Origin: Serripes groenlandicus
Taxonomy: Eukaryota > Mollusca > Bivalvia > Cardiida > Cardiidae
Length of the DNA stretch: 64,000 nt
NCBI GenBank assembly: GCA_031761405.1
Contig: JASEVX010000012.1
Location: forward strand, 25,725,800 to 25,789,799
Direction: 5' to 3'
Notes under the pieces: model-generated
Seen by the model: the letters and a program-made list of their open reading frames with translations, nothing else
The model's database searches: none
What the model was told of the DNA's origin: nothing
Shown: piece by piece, positions 32,246 through 43,700 of the stretch
Numbering within the stretch: position 1 is the first letter of the stretch
How the letters are laid out: every line of letters starts with the position of its first letter
Made by a program: the position numbers and the translations under genes

Positions 32246-33172
32246 ATATGTATATTGTATATATATCCCAATAAACAAAAGTCTTGAGGCTATATCAAAA
32301 TGACTACCTACGGGCTACCAATAAAGAATAAACTACTACTGGAACTTCTGGACGACAGCTCAGTTTTCCCACTCACATTTTTTTATAAGGGTAAACTTAC
32401 CCCTTGGGTAGAAAATCTGGGGTGGGGGTAAGATTTAATTTCAGGGGGTATGAAAATTTTAAGGCAAATTTTTCGTAACCAATTAGGATAAACAGCAAGC
32501 ACAGTCATGGTTGATTGTAATTTAGTGTAAATTTCTCTGCGCTGTAACACATTTCATAACAGAAGTAACACTTATTCTTAATTGTCTACATTTAACATAT
32601 AAAAGTAAAGCTCTAGAAGTATGAATATCTATTCATTGCTGCCTCATTATTAATAAGTTGTTGTCTGTTTAAAAGTGTTTAAATACAGCTTACATTCTTG
32701 CTAGATGTCTTTATCAAGTAAGTTTATTTCTAAACTTTTTAATCGACATCATCTAGACGGTTTTGTTATGCATTCTTCTTGAGAATGGTCTTCAATAAGT
32801 AATTCTCCTTTCACATTTGAGTAACGAGTGAACTGTTTCAGTGTCTTCACATTGTTTGTTTAGCTTATTTCTGGGACATGTTTCAATCACATACATGTTT
32901 AATGTAAGCAGACGATTTTTACACTTTCAATGACCTAGTTTTTTAATTGAGCCGTTTCATTGTCGGTTGTCGTTTGTTAACATATTGTTTGTTTAGATTA
33001 GATTTAGAATTCATTTAAATAAAAACCAATTAAGATGTTAATTGTCAAAATTAACAGAACTGAATTAAAGATTTAAAACTCGAGTGTTTGCTTGAGTGAC
33101 AGTAACTGTTGCAGACCTATCTGAAAAAAAGGAACCTAGTGCATTCTTTGTTTTGTATATATATTTTGATGT
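32246..33172. other. AT-rich spacer, nothing recognised
   Basis: No gene-like frame, repeat family or RNA recognised, apart from a poly-G/T patch near 32410-32450. Confidence 0.4.
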
Positions 33173-33443
33173 ACTTTTCCAAAATATTAACATAAATTTT
33201 GTTTATATTCCATGATTAATCAGTGCTTAAGCCACACATGGCAACAATCAATACTTGATAAGCTAAAATAGGGATATTAATTTGCTAAAGACCAGTTAAC
33301 CCTTACTACAGCAGATGCGTTAAAATGTGTCAGCAAGACGCTTATCAAGTATTGATTGTTGCCATGTGTGGCGTAAGCACTGATTAATCATGGAATATAA
33401 ACAAAATTTATGTTAATATTTTGGAAAAGTCACGTCAGCAAGA
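33173..33443. repeat. 91 bp inverted duplication with 10 bp flanking repeat
   Basis: 33173-33263 and 33340-33430 are inverse complements with one mismatch (CTTAAGCC against GGCGTAAG). The second arm is flanked by GTCAGCAAGA at 33329-33338 and 33434-33443. The 76 bp spacer contains an old MITE scrap. Confidence 0.9.
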
Positions 33444-33720
33444 TGAAAAGAGCTGAAAATGCAATAAAGTACAATGAACTTTCTGAACTCTGTCCCACCT
33501 GTTACTGTAGCAGACATCTTTTGAAAGCATAACAGTTTGACAAAATAAGAATTTTCTCATGATTGAAGATATTTAACGCCTGTTTACTATATATTTTGTT
33601 AATGATGTAGTCACACTACCCACAATGTTGCAATCGATCAGTGCTGTTTTGGAGAAAGACCTCAATCAACTTAGCAGGTATCCTCAAAACAAACCACTAA
33701 TTTATGCACTAATTAACCTT

Positions 33721-33945
33721 ATCCCTTTCACACATACAGACACCTTTTGACACTTTCTATACCAGATGACTTTTTGAAAACATTGTGGCAAAAGGTAAAA
33801 TTTCTCATAATGAGCACTTTCATCTTTTGTCTCAATGTTTTCATCTCTTTAATTCGTATTTTTTCATTTACATAGATTGTTCATATTTTGGCCAAGATGC
33901 TTTCTAAGTCGTCTGCTGCAGATGGGTTGCATATGGGAAAGGGTT
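33721..33945 (+). mobile_element. TTAA MITE, older subfamily
   Basis: CCCTTTCACACATACAGACAC left, ATATGGGAAAGGGTTAA right. 33946-34420 shows no feature. Confidence 0.55.
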
Positions 33946-34420
33946 AAGTTGTTAAATCATTTATTAAGGGTACCGACAACGTAGGGTTAACAATACAAAT
34001 CATCCAACTACTCCCCCTTTTACCACATTATCTGGGTTTAGAATTCTTCCCCCACCCACTGCATTTTGACAGGTGGGAGAAACTTCCGGTTAGTGAAGTC
34101 GCCTGTCAAGTTTTTGTTTATTTTCTTTTCGTCTGACAGGAATTTTCAGATCAAACAAATGACAACGAGCACTATTCACTGTAAAATTTCCGTATTTCGT
34201 TTTCACTTAAAGCTGCGTCCATTAGTATTAGCAGGCGACATCTATAAAATTTACAAACAAACACTTGACCCACCTTACTTTGTTACACCGCCATATTTTT
34301 CCTTCACGTGACCTTTGACCTAGAAACCCGTATTGAACTTCCGACGAAAATAGTAACGGTGTATGTATTACTCGCCTTGTCGTACAGTTTTAGCATTAGG
34401 CCTAACTAGGGCATTTCTCC

Positions 34421-35090
34421 GAGAATTTAAAATTGTTCAAGATACATCACACTTGCGGAAGACGACGTTGAAAATATCTGGATAAAAACAATAGAAACTC
34501 GCTATAAATAAAAGTATAGTTTATGAGCAGAGTTAGAAACGTTGTGGCAAAAGGAGGAATTGCTCATCATGAGCAATTTCTTTTTTTGCCAAACTGTTTT
34601 CAAAGGTCGTCTGCTGCAGACACATCCAAAATCGGCTTATATAAGGGAAGTGAACAATTGTATTTCTGTGCATAAAACATCAACTATTGAACAATTCATA
34701 TCAATTAGAAATCAGAATTAGATCTCCTTTTGCAAAGTTGAAGTGTTTTGGCGAGGGCTATTGAGGACCAATAATATAATTGATTATACTTTAGTACAAG
34801 TGCCATGCAAAGACACTCGAAGTTTTCCTGTAGCCCTTTCCGACACACAAACGCTTTCAAGTGCTTTTGCAGCAAATTGCTTTTGAAAAAAATGGTGGCA
34901 ATGTTCTCCTTATTGCAACAATAAGTATAAAATATGTTCAATAATTATATTTTCATTTACAGAGATTTTTTCTTTTTTCCCCTAGATGTTTTCAAAGTCG
35001 TCTGCTGCATAGTCATTGCATACTGGAGAGGGCAGTGTGAAAATATACCAAGACATGGGTAAAACCCGTTCACGAATCTGCAGCAGACGA
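34421..35090. repeat. Old TTAA MITE scraps
   Basis: 34490-34650 (stem ATTGCTCATCATGAGCAAT, AGTCGTCTGCTGCAG-like arm near 34605-34618), 34831-35015 and a left arm near 35070 (CTGCAGCAGACGACTTTG). Confidence 0.5.
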
Positions 35091-35169
35091 CTTTGTAAGT
35101 ACCCGTATTGGCAATACGTGAAACATATCCTTCAGAGAGTTAAATTATTTAATAGAGTTGTAAACAGCC

Positions 35170-35667
35170 GAATACTATTATTTGTTTGGTCTTTGTTATA
35201 CCCGGAGATCGAACCCTGGTCTCATGCTCTCAAGAAAGGGACTCTTAATAATCATCACTATAACACGTAGACGGACTAACCACTATTACACGTAGACGGG
35301 AGATATATTCCCTTGGAAGACATACGCAGATAAATACTAATATTTCAGTATATTCGGTACAATCGTGATCTGGCGTTAGACCTACTGGTGTACTAAATGT
35401 GGCAAAAGTTCAAACCTAAGCTCTGGCAACTTTAGATTTTTTAGTAAATGGTTCGATTAAGTTTCATACTCACGTGATCTCGATATTTTTTTATTCCAAC
35501 ACAATTTTAAAAATTGACAAGCGAGACAACTCGTACTTTCATATGGCACGGTCATTTTAAATTATTTCCCTTAGAATAATGGTGTTTATTCAAACAAAAT
35601 TCAGACGTTCTAATTGCAACTGCATGGTATTCAAAGCAGACGATTATAAAATATGAGGTGAACTGTT
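35170..35667. other. tRNA-like scrap and unrecognised spacer
   Basis: CCCGGAGATCGAACCCTGG near 35200 resembles a minus-strand B box. ACACGTAGACGG occurs twice (35264, 35288). Otherwise nothing. Confidence 0.3.
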
Positions 35668-35847
35668 TAAACCCTTTCCCACATTCAGATTCAATTTGAA
35701 ACATCTGTAGCAGACGAATTTTGAAAAAAAGTGTGGCAAAAGGCGAAAATACTTTAACTCGGCAATTTCTACGTTTACCACATCGCTTTCAATAACTACA
35801 CATTCATATAAAAATATTTTCCTTATTATGTTTGCATTGATGGTTGT

Positions 35848-36071
35848 TTAACGATAATTCTGCAGCAGACGACTTTGGATATATTTTCATATTTTGTCAA
35901 ATAATGGAAAATCTGTGTATTTGAATGGATAACCTATGACTAAAAGTGGAGAACATTGTGGCAAAAGGAGAAATTGCTCGTTTTGAGCAATTTCTTCTTT
36001 TGTCACTATGTTTTCAAAAAGCCTTCTGCTGCAGAGGCGTCAGAAAGCGTCTATATGAGGAAAAGGGTTAA
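35848..36071 (-). mobile_element. TTAA MITE, young copy, left end deleted
   Basis: GTTTAACGATAATTCTGC lacks CCCTTTCCCTCATA. Right end AGGAAAAGGGTTAA. CTC/GAG hairpin. First copy of the duplicated unit. Confidence 0.8.
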
Positions 36072-36237
36072 ACCCTTTCCCACTTGAAACATCTGTAGCA
36101 GACGAATTTTGAAAAAAAAAGTGTGGCAATAGGCGAAACTACTTTAACTCGGCAATTTCTACGTTTACCACATCGCTTTCAATAACTACACATTCATATA
36201 AAGATATTTTCCTTATTATGTTTGCATTGATGGTTGT

Positions 36238-36470
36238 TTAACCCTTTCCCTCATACGATAATTCTGCAGCAGACGACTTTGGACATATTTTGTCAAATAA
36301 TGGAAAATCTGTGTATTTGAATGGATAACCTATGACTAAAAGTGGAGAACATTGTGACAAAAGAAGAAATTGCTCGTTTTGAGCAATTTCTTCTTTTGTC
36401 ACTATGTTTTTAATAAAGCCGTCTGCTGCAGAGGTGACAGAAAGCGTCTATATGAGGGAAAGGGTTTAGG
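36238..36470 (-). mobile_element. TTAA MITE, young copy, second unit
   Basis: TTAACCCTTTCCCTCATACG left end intact. Right end GAGGGAAAGGGTTTAG. CTC/GAG hairpin. Confidence 0.8.
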
Positions 36471-36529
36471 GTAGAGGTTGTGGTAATGAAAGCGGTACTT
36501 TCTGTTAACCCTTTCCCACATATAACAAC

Positions 36530-36794
36530 TGAGCCGCGCCCGCGAGAAAACCAACATTATGGCCTCTGCGTAATGTATCGACCCAGATCAGCTTGCGCAG
36601 TCCGCGCAGGCTGACCCGGGCCGACACATTCCGTCTCAAGGGGGAAAAGAGGAATAGAGTAATGATTCCTGAAGCAGAAAATCCACAGAATGCGAAAAGT
36701 GTCTATCCGGTAAGCCTGCGCTGCATGCTTAGGCTGATCCGTGTCGATATTTTACGCAGAGTCCACAGTGTTGGTTTTCTCACAGGACGGCTCA
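36530..36794. mobile_element. TA-type foldback MITE nested in an old TTAA MITE
   Basis: TGAGCCGCGCCCGCGAG left, CACAGGACGGCTCA right. The host CCCTTTCCCACATATAACAA resumes with ATCTGCAGGAGACGAC. Flanking TA has been lost. The 124-codon frame through it is not a gene. 36795-37203 is MITE remnant and spacer. Confidence 0.7.
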
Positions 36795-37203
36795 AATCTG
36801 CAGGAGACGACTTCGCAAAGTATGGAAAATCTTTAAAAATGAAAGATAAATTCTCGTATAGAATTGAAAACACTGTGTTAAAAGCAGAAATTGTTCACCA
36901 TTGCTCACCTTTTGTCACACTGTTTTCGAAAGTCGTCAGAATGTGTTTGTGTGTGGGAACGGATTAAGTACAGACTGTAATCAGTTCACAATGTTAAAAT
37001 ATAACAACGCTATCAGGATAGATTTAATCATCATTCCTCTCTATTTACCGGAGCGCCACACTTCTGAGCATTCTAGACAATCCTTTCAGGTTCATAGTGA
37101 AATATCACTATTTTTTGTAGATTTTAAATAATTTTATAATAACAGATTATTATATTAATAATCTTTATTATACAAATATGCAAATATCTCTTTAATAGTT
37201 TAA

Positions 37204-37421
37204 TTAACTCTTTCCCTCATATAGACGCTTTCTGACGCCTCTGCAGCAGACGGCTTTTCGAAAACATAGTGACAAAAGAAGAAATTGCTCAAAACGAGCA
37301 ATTTCTCCTTTTGCCACAATGTTTTCCACTTCTAGTCTTCAATTTTAGAGATTTTCTACTTTTTAACAAAATATGTTCAAAGTCGTCTGCTGCAGAATTG
37401 TCGTATGAGGGTAAGGGTTAA
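37204..37421 (+). mobile_element. TTAA MITE, young copy
   Basis: TTAACTCTTTCCCTCATA left, TATGAGGGTAAGGGTTAA right, CTC/GAG hairpin. Confidence 0.82.
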
Positions 37422-37489
37422 GGGTCTATACTATATCAAGTCTTAGTAAATTTTTGCGATAGCTAAGGGTAACATACCCATCAATGTTT

Positions 37490-37925
37490 TGTTTTATTTG
37501 TTTTATTGGTGTTTTACGCCGTTTAACCTGTTCCCTCATATAGACGCTTTCTGCAGCAGACGGCTTTTTGAAAACATAGTGACAAAAGAAGAAATTGCAC
37601 AAAACGTGCAATTTCTCCGTTTGCCACAATGTTTCCCACTTTTTGTCATAGGTTATCCATTCAATTATGGAGATTTTCTATTTTTTGACCAAATACGTTC
37701 AAAGTCGTCTGCTGCAGAATTGCCGTATGAGGGAAAGGGTTAAGCGTTATTTTAGTTACATCACGGCAAAAGATCATTTATTCATGCTTATAAACACAGT
37801 ACTGGGCTAGGAAATATGCCTTGTCATAGGCGCTCCACTATGACCGCCGCGACTGCATGGGTATAGAACCCTGGACGCCCGGTTCTAAATCCCGACGCTA
37901 ACCACTCGGCCACGGCGGATTCCCA
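37490..37925 (-). mobile_element. SINE type C split by a MITE
   Basis: Tail GTTTTATTGGTGTTTTACGCC at 37490-37522. Body and head (GGAATCCGCCGTGGCCGAGT on the minus strand) resume at 37744-37925. Confidence 0.7.
37523..37743 (+). mobile_element. TTAA MITE, young copy inside a SINE
   Basis: TTAACCTGTTCCCTCATA to TATGAGGGAAAGGGTTAA, CAC/GTG hairpin. Confidence 0.82.
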
Positions 37926-37982
37926 ATACAACACTAAGACATAAAATAAAACAACTGCAGCGGACGACTCATTATAACAATA

Positions 37983-38166
37983 TACAGACCAACCTGTGTT
38001 TAAAGACCACTCATGAGAAGATAACAATGTGGTCGTTAATCACAGGTGGTCTTTAATTGCAGGGTCATTTGTGCAGAAGATGAGTAATTCGGAAACTAAA
38101 AGTGCGGTTGCTTTAGACAGGGAATTGCTATTCCAAGGTGGTCTTTTAGCACAGGTTTTGACTGTA
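37983..38166. mobile_element. MITE with ACAGTCAAACCTGTG-type ends, copy 1
   Basis: CAACCTGTGTTTAAAGACCAC left and GGTCTTTTAGCACAGGTTTT right, with TA near each end. Tc1/mariner-like by its ends. Confidence 0.6.
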
Positions 38167-38469
38167 CTTTTATTTTATTTTATAGAGATGTTCCATATTC
38201 TAGCCTAGTTGCTTTTTAAGTGAACGTGATACAGAACCGCCTAACTTAACACATGTATAGGTCACGGAATGAGCATGCATACAGAGCAGTCTACGCGCCA
38301 CGAGTTAACAAGAATTTGACCGAGTTATAGAAAGCAAACATTCAGGATTGGTGTAGGCTGAATCATTCCGTTTTAGACAGGAAAAAAAAAAGAATGGGAG
38401 CAGTTCGATATACCGCTTAAAACATTTTATAAGAACATACCCAAAACCAACACGTTAATCTGTTTAATT

Positions 38470-38697
38470 AACCGTTTTCAAAATGCAGACACAAGTGTAC
38501 CAATCTGTAACAGAATAGTGTTGTAAATGCTGTGACAAAAGGAGAAGACGCTCATAATGAGCAATTTCTCCTTTGGCCAAAAATGTATCAACTATATTCC
38601 ATAGTTCAACTTTACCTTATAGAGTTTCGTTTGTATTTTTAACTAAATGTTTTCAAATCGGCTGCATCAGATTAATTGTGTGTGGGAAAGGTTTAAG
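38470..38697 (+). mobile_element. TTAA MITE, older subfamily
   Basis: GACGCTCATAATGAGCAATTTC hairpin region and GTGTGGGAAAGGTTTAAG end. Confidence 0.5.
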
Positions 38698-38920
38698 ATT
38701 TGTAATTAAAAATCATTATCAAGTTGGGAACTGATTCCATCCTAGACCATGGCTATCGGCTGGCCGGGTCAGGATTAGAGATGTCAAAACAACTTATCTC
38801 ATCCAGTTAATTAACAGATGGGGAGGGGGGCGGGACTTTTTATCACACCACCGTCCTTGGCGTATCATATCACGCCATACACTACAGCCGAAACAGTGTT
38901 TAAAGTAACACTCACAAGAC

Positions 38921-39152
38921 TTAACCCTTTCCCTCATACCACAATTCTGCAGCAGACGACTTTGAACGTATTTTTGTCAAAACAAAGAAAATCACCATAA
39001 TTGAATGTATAACCTATGACAAAAAAGTGGAAAACATCGTGGCAAAAGGAGAAATTGCACGTTTTGTGCAATTTCTTCTTTTGTCACTATGTTTTCAAAA
39101 AGCCGCCTGCTGCAGAGGCGTCAGAAAGCGTCTATATGAGACAAAGGGTTAA
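38921..39152 (-). mobile_element. TTAA MITE, young copy (reverse)
   Basis: TTAA ends, CAC/GTG hairpin. Confidence 0.84.
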
Positions 39153-39189
39153 TTAACAGAACTGCGATGGTAATCGGCCACTAAGCTAT

Positions 39190-39345
39190 GATTGAAAAAG
39201 AGATGAAGGGAGTTAAACGCCGTTTTCAACAGTATTTCGCTTACATATATAGATACACCACCGCCGCCTTGTTTATGTACTCCCTTGTTTCGTGATTCTG
39301 GCACCAGTTCAATTAATTTCAATTAAATGTCTAGGCCCATATACA
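39190..39345 (-). repeat. SINE type A tail fragment
   Basis: GGGAGTTAAACGCCGTTTTC and ACCGCCGCCTTG. No head. Confidence 0.45.
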
Positions 39346-39356
39346 CACGTATATAC

Positions 39357-39546
39357 ACAATCCGACCTGTCTTTAAAGACCACCCATGACAAAAGAACAA
39401 TCTGGTCTTTGTTCCCAGGTATACATAGTCTTTTATTTAAGGGTCATTTATGCAGAAAATGAGTAATTGGGAAATAAAAAGTATGCATGACTGCTACAGA
39501 CAGGCAATTGCTAACAAAGGTGGTCTTTAGCACAGGTTTGACTGTA
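39357..39546. mobile_element. MITE with ACAGTCAAACCTGTG-type ends, copy 2
   Basis: CCGACCTGTCTTTAAAGACC left, GGTCTTTAGCACAGGTTTGA right, followed by CTGTA. Same family as 37983-38166. Confidence 0.6.
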
Positions 39547-39598
39547 CGAATATAAACATATTGATTTTTTTACATGAAATAAACATGAACGATATATA

Positions 39599-39811
39599 TG
39601 AGCCGTCCCACGAGAAAACCAACAGTGTGGACTCTGCGTAAAGTATCGACCCGGAACAGCCTTAGCATGCCGCACAGGCTTACCCGGTTAGACACTTTTC
39701 GCCTCCTGTGGATTTTCTGTTTCAGGAATAATTAATCTATACCTCTATCCCCCTGAGACGGAATGTGTCGGCACAGAGGTCATAATGTTGGTTTTCTCGC
39801 GAGACGGCTCA
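39599..39811. mobile_element. TA-flanked foldback MITE (TGAGCCGT family)
   Basis: TA then TGAGCCGTCCCACGAGAAAA, GCGAGACGGCTCA then TA. Shorter than other copies because one inner arm is deleted. Confidence 0.78.
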
Positions 39812-39813
39812 TA

Positions 39814-40640
39814 TGTCTTCAAATGGTAAACATTATTATTGGTTTGTTTTTCGTATCGTTGTAATAGGTATTTTCTATGACTTTTCCGAAATTTGTCTTC
39901 TGAAATTAAGAGCTTCAATTAGGAAAGTTGCCTGATGTCTTATCGTGTGTGGTTGATTAGATGAGACTATTGCATTTTGAACACATCTATATTTCTAGTG
40001 CTGACCAATATTTCTTTTTACCAGTTCTCTATATTCTTTCAAAGCCTGTATGCAAAATTTGTTTATTAAATCATAATCCATTTTTTGGTTTATAAAGCTT
40101 TTCAAAGTTGAACAAATGTCACACTGTCAGATTTCTGGTGTCTGAATGAGACATTTCATTTACTTTATAGAATGGTCAACTTGAGAAAGAAAAAATATTT
40201 AAGATTGTTTCTTTTACCCTTTCGCACCTACAGCAAATCAGTAGCAGGCGACTTTGAAAAGCATATAGGCAAACATAATGAAAATTTATTTTTATATATA
40301 ATCAAGTTAAAGAAAATCTAAGCAAGTTCTCCTTTTGCCACAACGTTTTCAAATATCGTTTGATACAGATGCGTCTAAATCCGTATGCATGTGGGAAATA
40401 TTTCATATATTCGAAATGGGGAGAGATCGGTTTCAGTTATCATCATACCCTTTTGTTCCATTGCATTTATTTCGTGCTGTACATTTCCAGGAAAAAGGTC
40501 AGGGCATATAAACAAACCAATCATTTAATTCCGTATACATGTAACTAAAGTCCTCAACACATAGAAGTTACGCTTGATTGGAAGCAAGCCATGGACAAAC
40601 ACGAGTCGAGATTAAACGATACAATCTGCGTGTACGTGAA
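39814..40640. other. Upstream region of the GM2A-like gene
   Basis: AT-rich, with an old MITE scrap at 40213-40400. No clear TATA or CpG-rich promoter recognised. The 5' UTR is probably within 40560-40702. Confidence 0.4.
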
Positions 40641-40702
40641 AATGAACCATTCACTTGGTGCAGAAGCAACACGTAAGACGCATACTCGCTCACACATCGA
40701 AA

Positions 40703-40793
40703 ATGGCTTGGATAAGTTTCGTTAGTCTATTTATTCTTTGTGTCGTACGGACGGACGGACGTGCCTACAGTAACGATGTATGGTCAGATTGTA
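40703..40793 (+). CDS. GM2A: GM2A-like exon 1 (signal peptide)
   Basis: Encodes the start Met, the hydrophobic signal peptide and the WSDC motif (Cys30). It ends at a strong donor, GTAAGT at 40794-40799, leaving one base of codon 31 (phase 1). The first intron is about 4.5 kb. Confidence 0.85.
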
Positions 40794-43700
40794 GTAAGTA
40801 TTTTTTTTTTAAAGTATATCTATCGGACCTATCTCGCGAAAAGTTTAACTCCTTCACTGATTAATGCAATTAAAGGCTTTTGCAAACAACGCCGATTCAG
40901 GTGAAACAGCTCGTAACATTGTTTGCCACTAAGACATTAAACTTTACCAAATTACCTCTTGGATGAAAAATGAATTGGTCCAATTTTTCATAATTTTCAT
41001 CATGGAAGAGTCAATTTTGCGAAATTCGGCAGTGAAAGGGTTGTATATATAATACGACGAAAGATGCCAGTAACAGATTGAATAATCGTTTGGGTCAAAA
41101 CCGATCCGTTAAGATATTTACACGTTATTTTTTTTTTTATTTATTGTGTTCGGTAAAATTCTGATCATACTCGATGTCTTACATACACACATGCTGGTTG
41201 ATTGTTTGATAAGTCATAACAAAGAGAAACACCATTATATAATTATGTAATCAGTACTGGGTACTATATGTTCCAGGAATAAGTAAAAGTATCCAGAAGT
41301 CTTCATGTTCAAACCTAAACGTATGATAGATGTTATAATATTATGTATATATGTATTGTTTAAACGGCATGCCATTTCATTTGTATCCATATGTCTATGT
41401 TTATGTGACTATATATAGGAGCTTGTATGCTTAAAGTAAATTAATATTTCCGTTCCGTTCTATTCTGATTTGAAATTGAACGCCATTTTCAACGGTACTT
41501 CAGTTATATTACGGCGGTCGAATTTCATTAACCTTGTTATCGTAGACTAAATGTTTTCATAATCGTCTACGTCGGAAAGGGTTAATTAGGAATACGCATG
41601 TGATTCATATTGAAAATTTAAGGTAAACAGTAGTCAAATCATCTAAAAGTTTGACAAAATTTCGACTATTTTCAAGTTGGCATAGTATGAAATCGAATAC
41701 GCTAATAAACCTGTTTACAAATAATCGATTATACAGATTATAGAACCGTTACCAAAGGGCCATAACTCATTTATCGATTTTAGACTTAATCGCGGGCCTG
41801 GAAAAGGGACGCAATACCTGCAAATCTTCAGAAATAGTCACGCCTGATTGAGCTCCGCTGTTTTTATTTTCATGTTTTAATAATGCAAGCAATGTAGAAT
41901 TTTATCTATAGGCCTTTATATAAATAAATTGCGAGAATGGTTGCATTATCAAAAGCGTCAATAACTCCAGTATAAAACACAGATATATTGCACTAAAAGT
42001 GTTAAAAGTAGAAGTGAGAAGTACGCATGCTTCTCTTCCCAATTTGTTTTGATAAAGTTGACATTTCACGCCTGATTGGTCAGTGCTGTATCTTTTCATG
42101 TTTGGATAATGTACGTAACGGCGAATTTTAACTTATATACATCTGATGTTGATGATTCTGCTTACAAGTCAGAACACAACATTGGGTTGAAATGACTATC
42201 TTCCAGACGGAAAGCGCTCCTGTTTTTTCCCTTGACATGCATTATTGATTGCGTCCGCTAGATATCATCATATAGTATTCTTTTTTAATTACCTCCCTTT
42301 ATCTCTTATTTATAGGATAAAGTTAAAATAAATAGGTTTTTCCTACGCATTTTGATTTATTTTAAATATCGGTGTAGTATATCATATATTTGTTTACAAA
42401 AAATAGATAAATCAAGAATCCAGAGTGGGAATATAAAGCTATATTGTTACTGCTGTAGTATATTTTAAACAAATTTGATATTCACATTTCTTATTAGTGC
42501 CATTAACAGTATTTCAAAACGATTGACAGCAGTGAGAAACTCTTTGCTTAAAATCAGTCGCTATTTATGAAGTTTCGACTTGTCGAGGCGGAAACAATTA
42601 TCTAAAATACAATTAACTGGTCACTAAAAAGCACAGCTGCGATGCGATGTGGTTAGACATTATTAACGTTGTGTCGTAGGAACATACTTGTAACTTACTT
42701 TCAGCAGTGCGTATAGAACACCTGTACCAAGGTCTGCTGACAAAACAATATAACCTCCTTACCTACTTAATCTATAAACAAACAAGTAATATGTTCTTCT
42801 AATTGTTTTAAGAATGAATTTCGTAACGCCGTCTTGTTATTGTATACATGTATATTAGATATTGGGCTATTCTTCTATTTTTGAGTAATAGCTGGCTGCC
42901 AAAGACATTGTACATGTGTAGTTGTAAATGATCCAGTGACCGCACAGCTCTCGATAAGCCGGAGCGTTTATCATGTTCTAAAATTCTTTATATACATTCA
43001 AATCCTATGTCGTGGTTACCTTAGTGAGACGATTCTTTTCATTACACACAACATAGGATTTGGTTGAGTAATAAGAGAAATATTGTGGGGGGAAAGACCT
43101 GTTCACCCTCTCTTATCTAGTCATATGGATGCCTGATGATTATACAGTGCCCAATCACCTATGATATCCAACGATTACGCATTGCATAATCAAGGGGCAG
43201 CCATATTTTATTTTTATAACAAAATATTGTTTTGTTTCCAGTCGCAGCACTACGATCATGGTGGAGTGCCCTTGGGTAAGGCACATTTTCTAGCCGAGTA
43301 CTGGTTTGTTCACCCAGGGATCATGAATAAGTGAACTGTCACCGTGATATAACTGAAATAATGTTGAAAGCGGCGTAATACCTCAATAAAACAAACAAAT
43401 TGTTTTGATGAAATCCGACGACGGAGGCCAAACTCCATACTAAGTGTTTATTAATACAATATGCGTGTTATACGATCGTAGATCATCTTGGGTCACAATA
43501 CACTAACCAAACCCCTTCTTTGTTTCCATGTAAATCGAACAGTTTCAGCTCTCAATTGTCATGCTTTTTAAGCGTTTCTCATGTAGAACACCCTATGAGC
43601 CGTACCGCGAGTAAACCAACATTAGGCCTCTGCGTAATGTATCGACTCAGATCAGCCTGCGCAGTCCGCGCAGACTGATCCGGGCCGACACATTCCGTCT

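Larger units (their letters stand above)
35668..36470. repeat. ~400 bp tandem duplication of a nested MITE pair
   Basis: 35668-36068 and 36069-36470 are two copies of the same unit: an old MITE (CGGCAATTTCTACGTTTACC, CGCTTTCAATAACTACAC) followed by a reverse young MITE. Both share AATCTGTGTATTTGAATGG, not found in other MITE copies. Confidence 0.85.

Noticed and set aside
36593..36967. 124-codon forward frame
   Set aside because: Runs through a TA-type foldback MITE and an old TTAA MITE; similar sequence occurs in other MITE copies with stops.
627..39152. TTAACCC blocks as telomere-like repeats
   Set aside because: They are single MITE ends (TTAACCCTTTCCC), never tandem TTAGGG.
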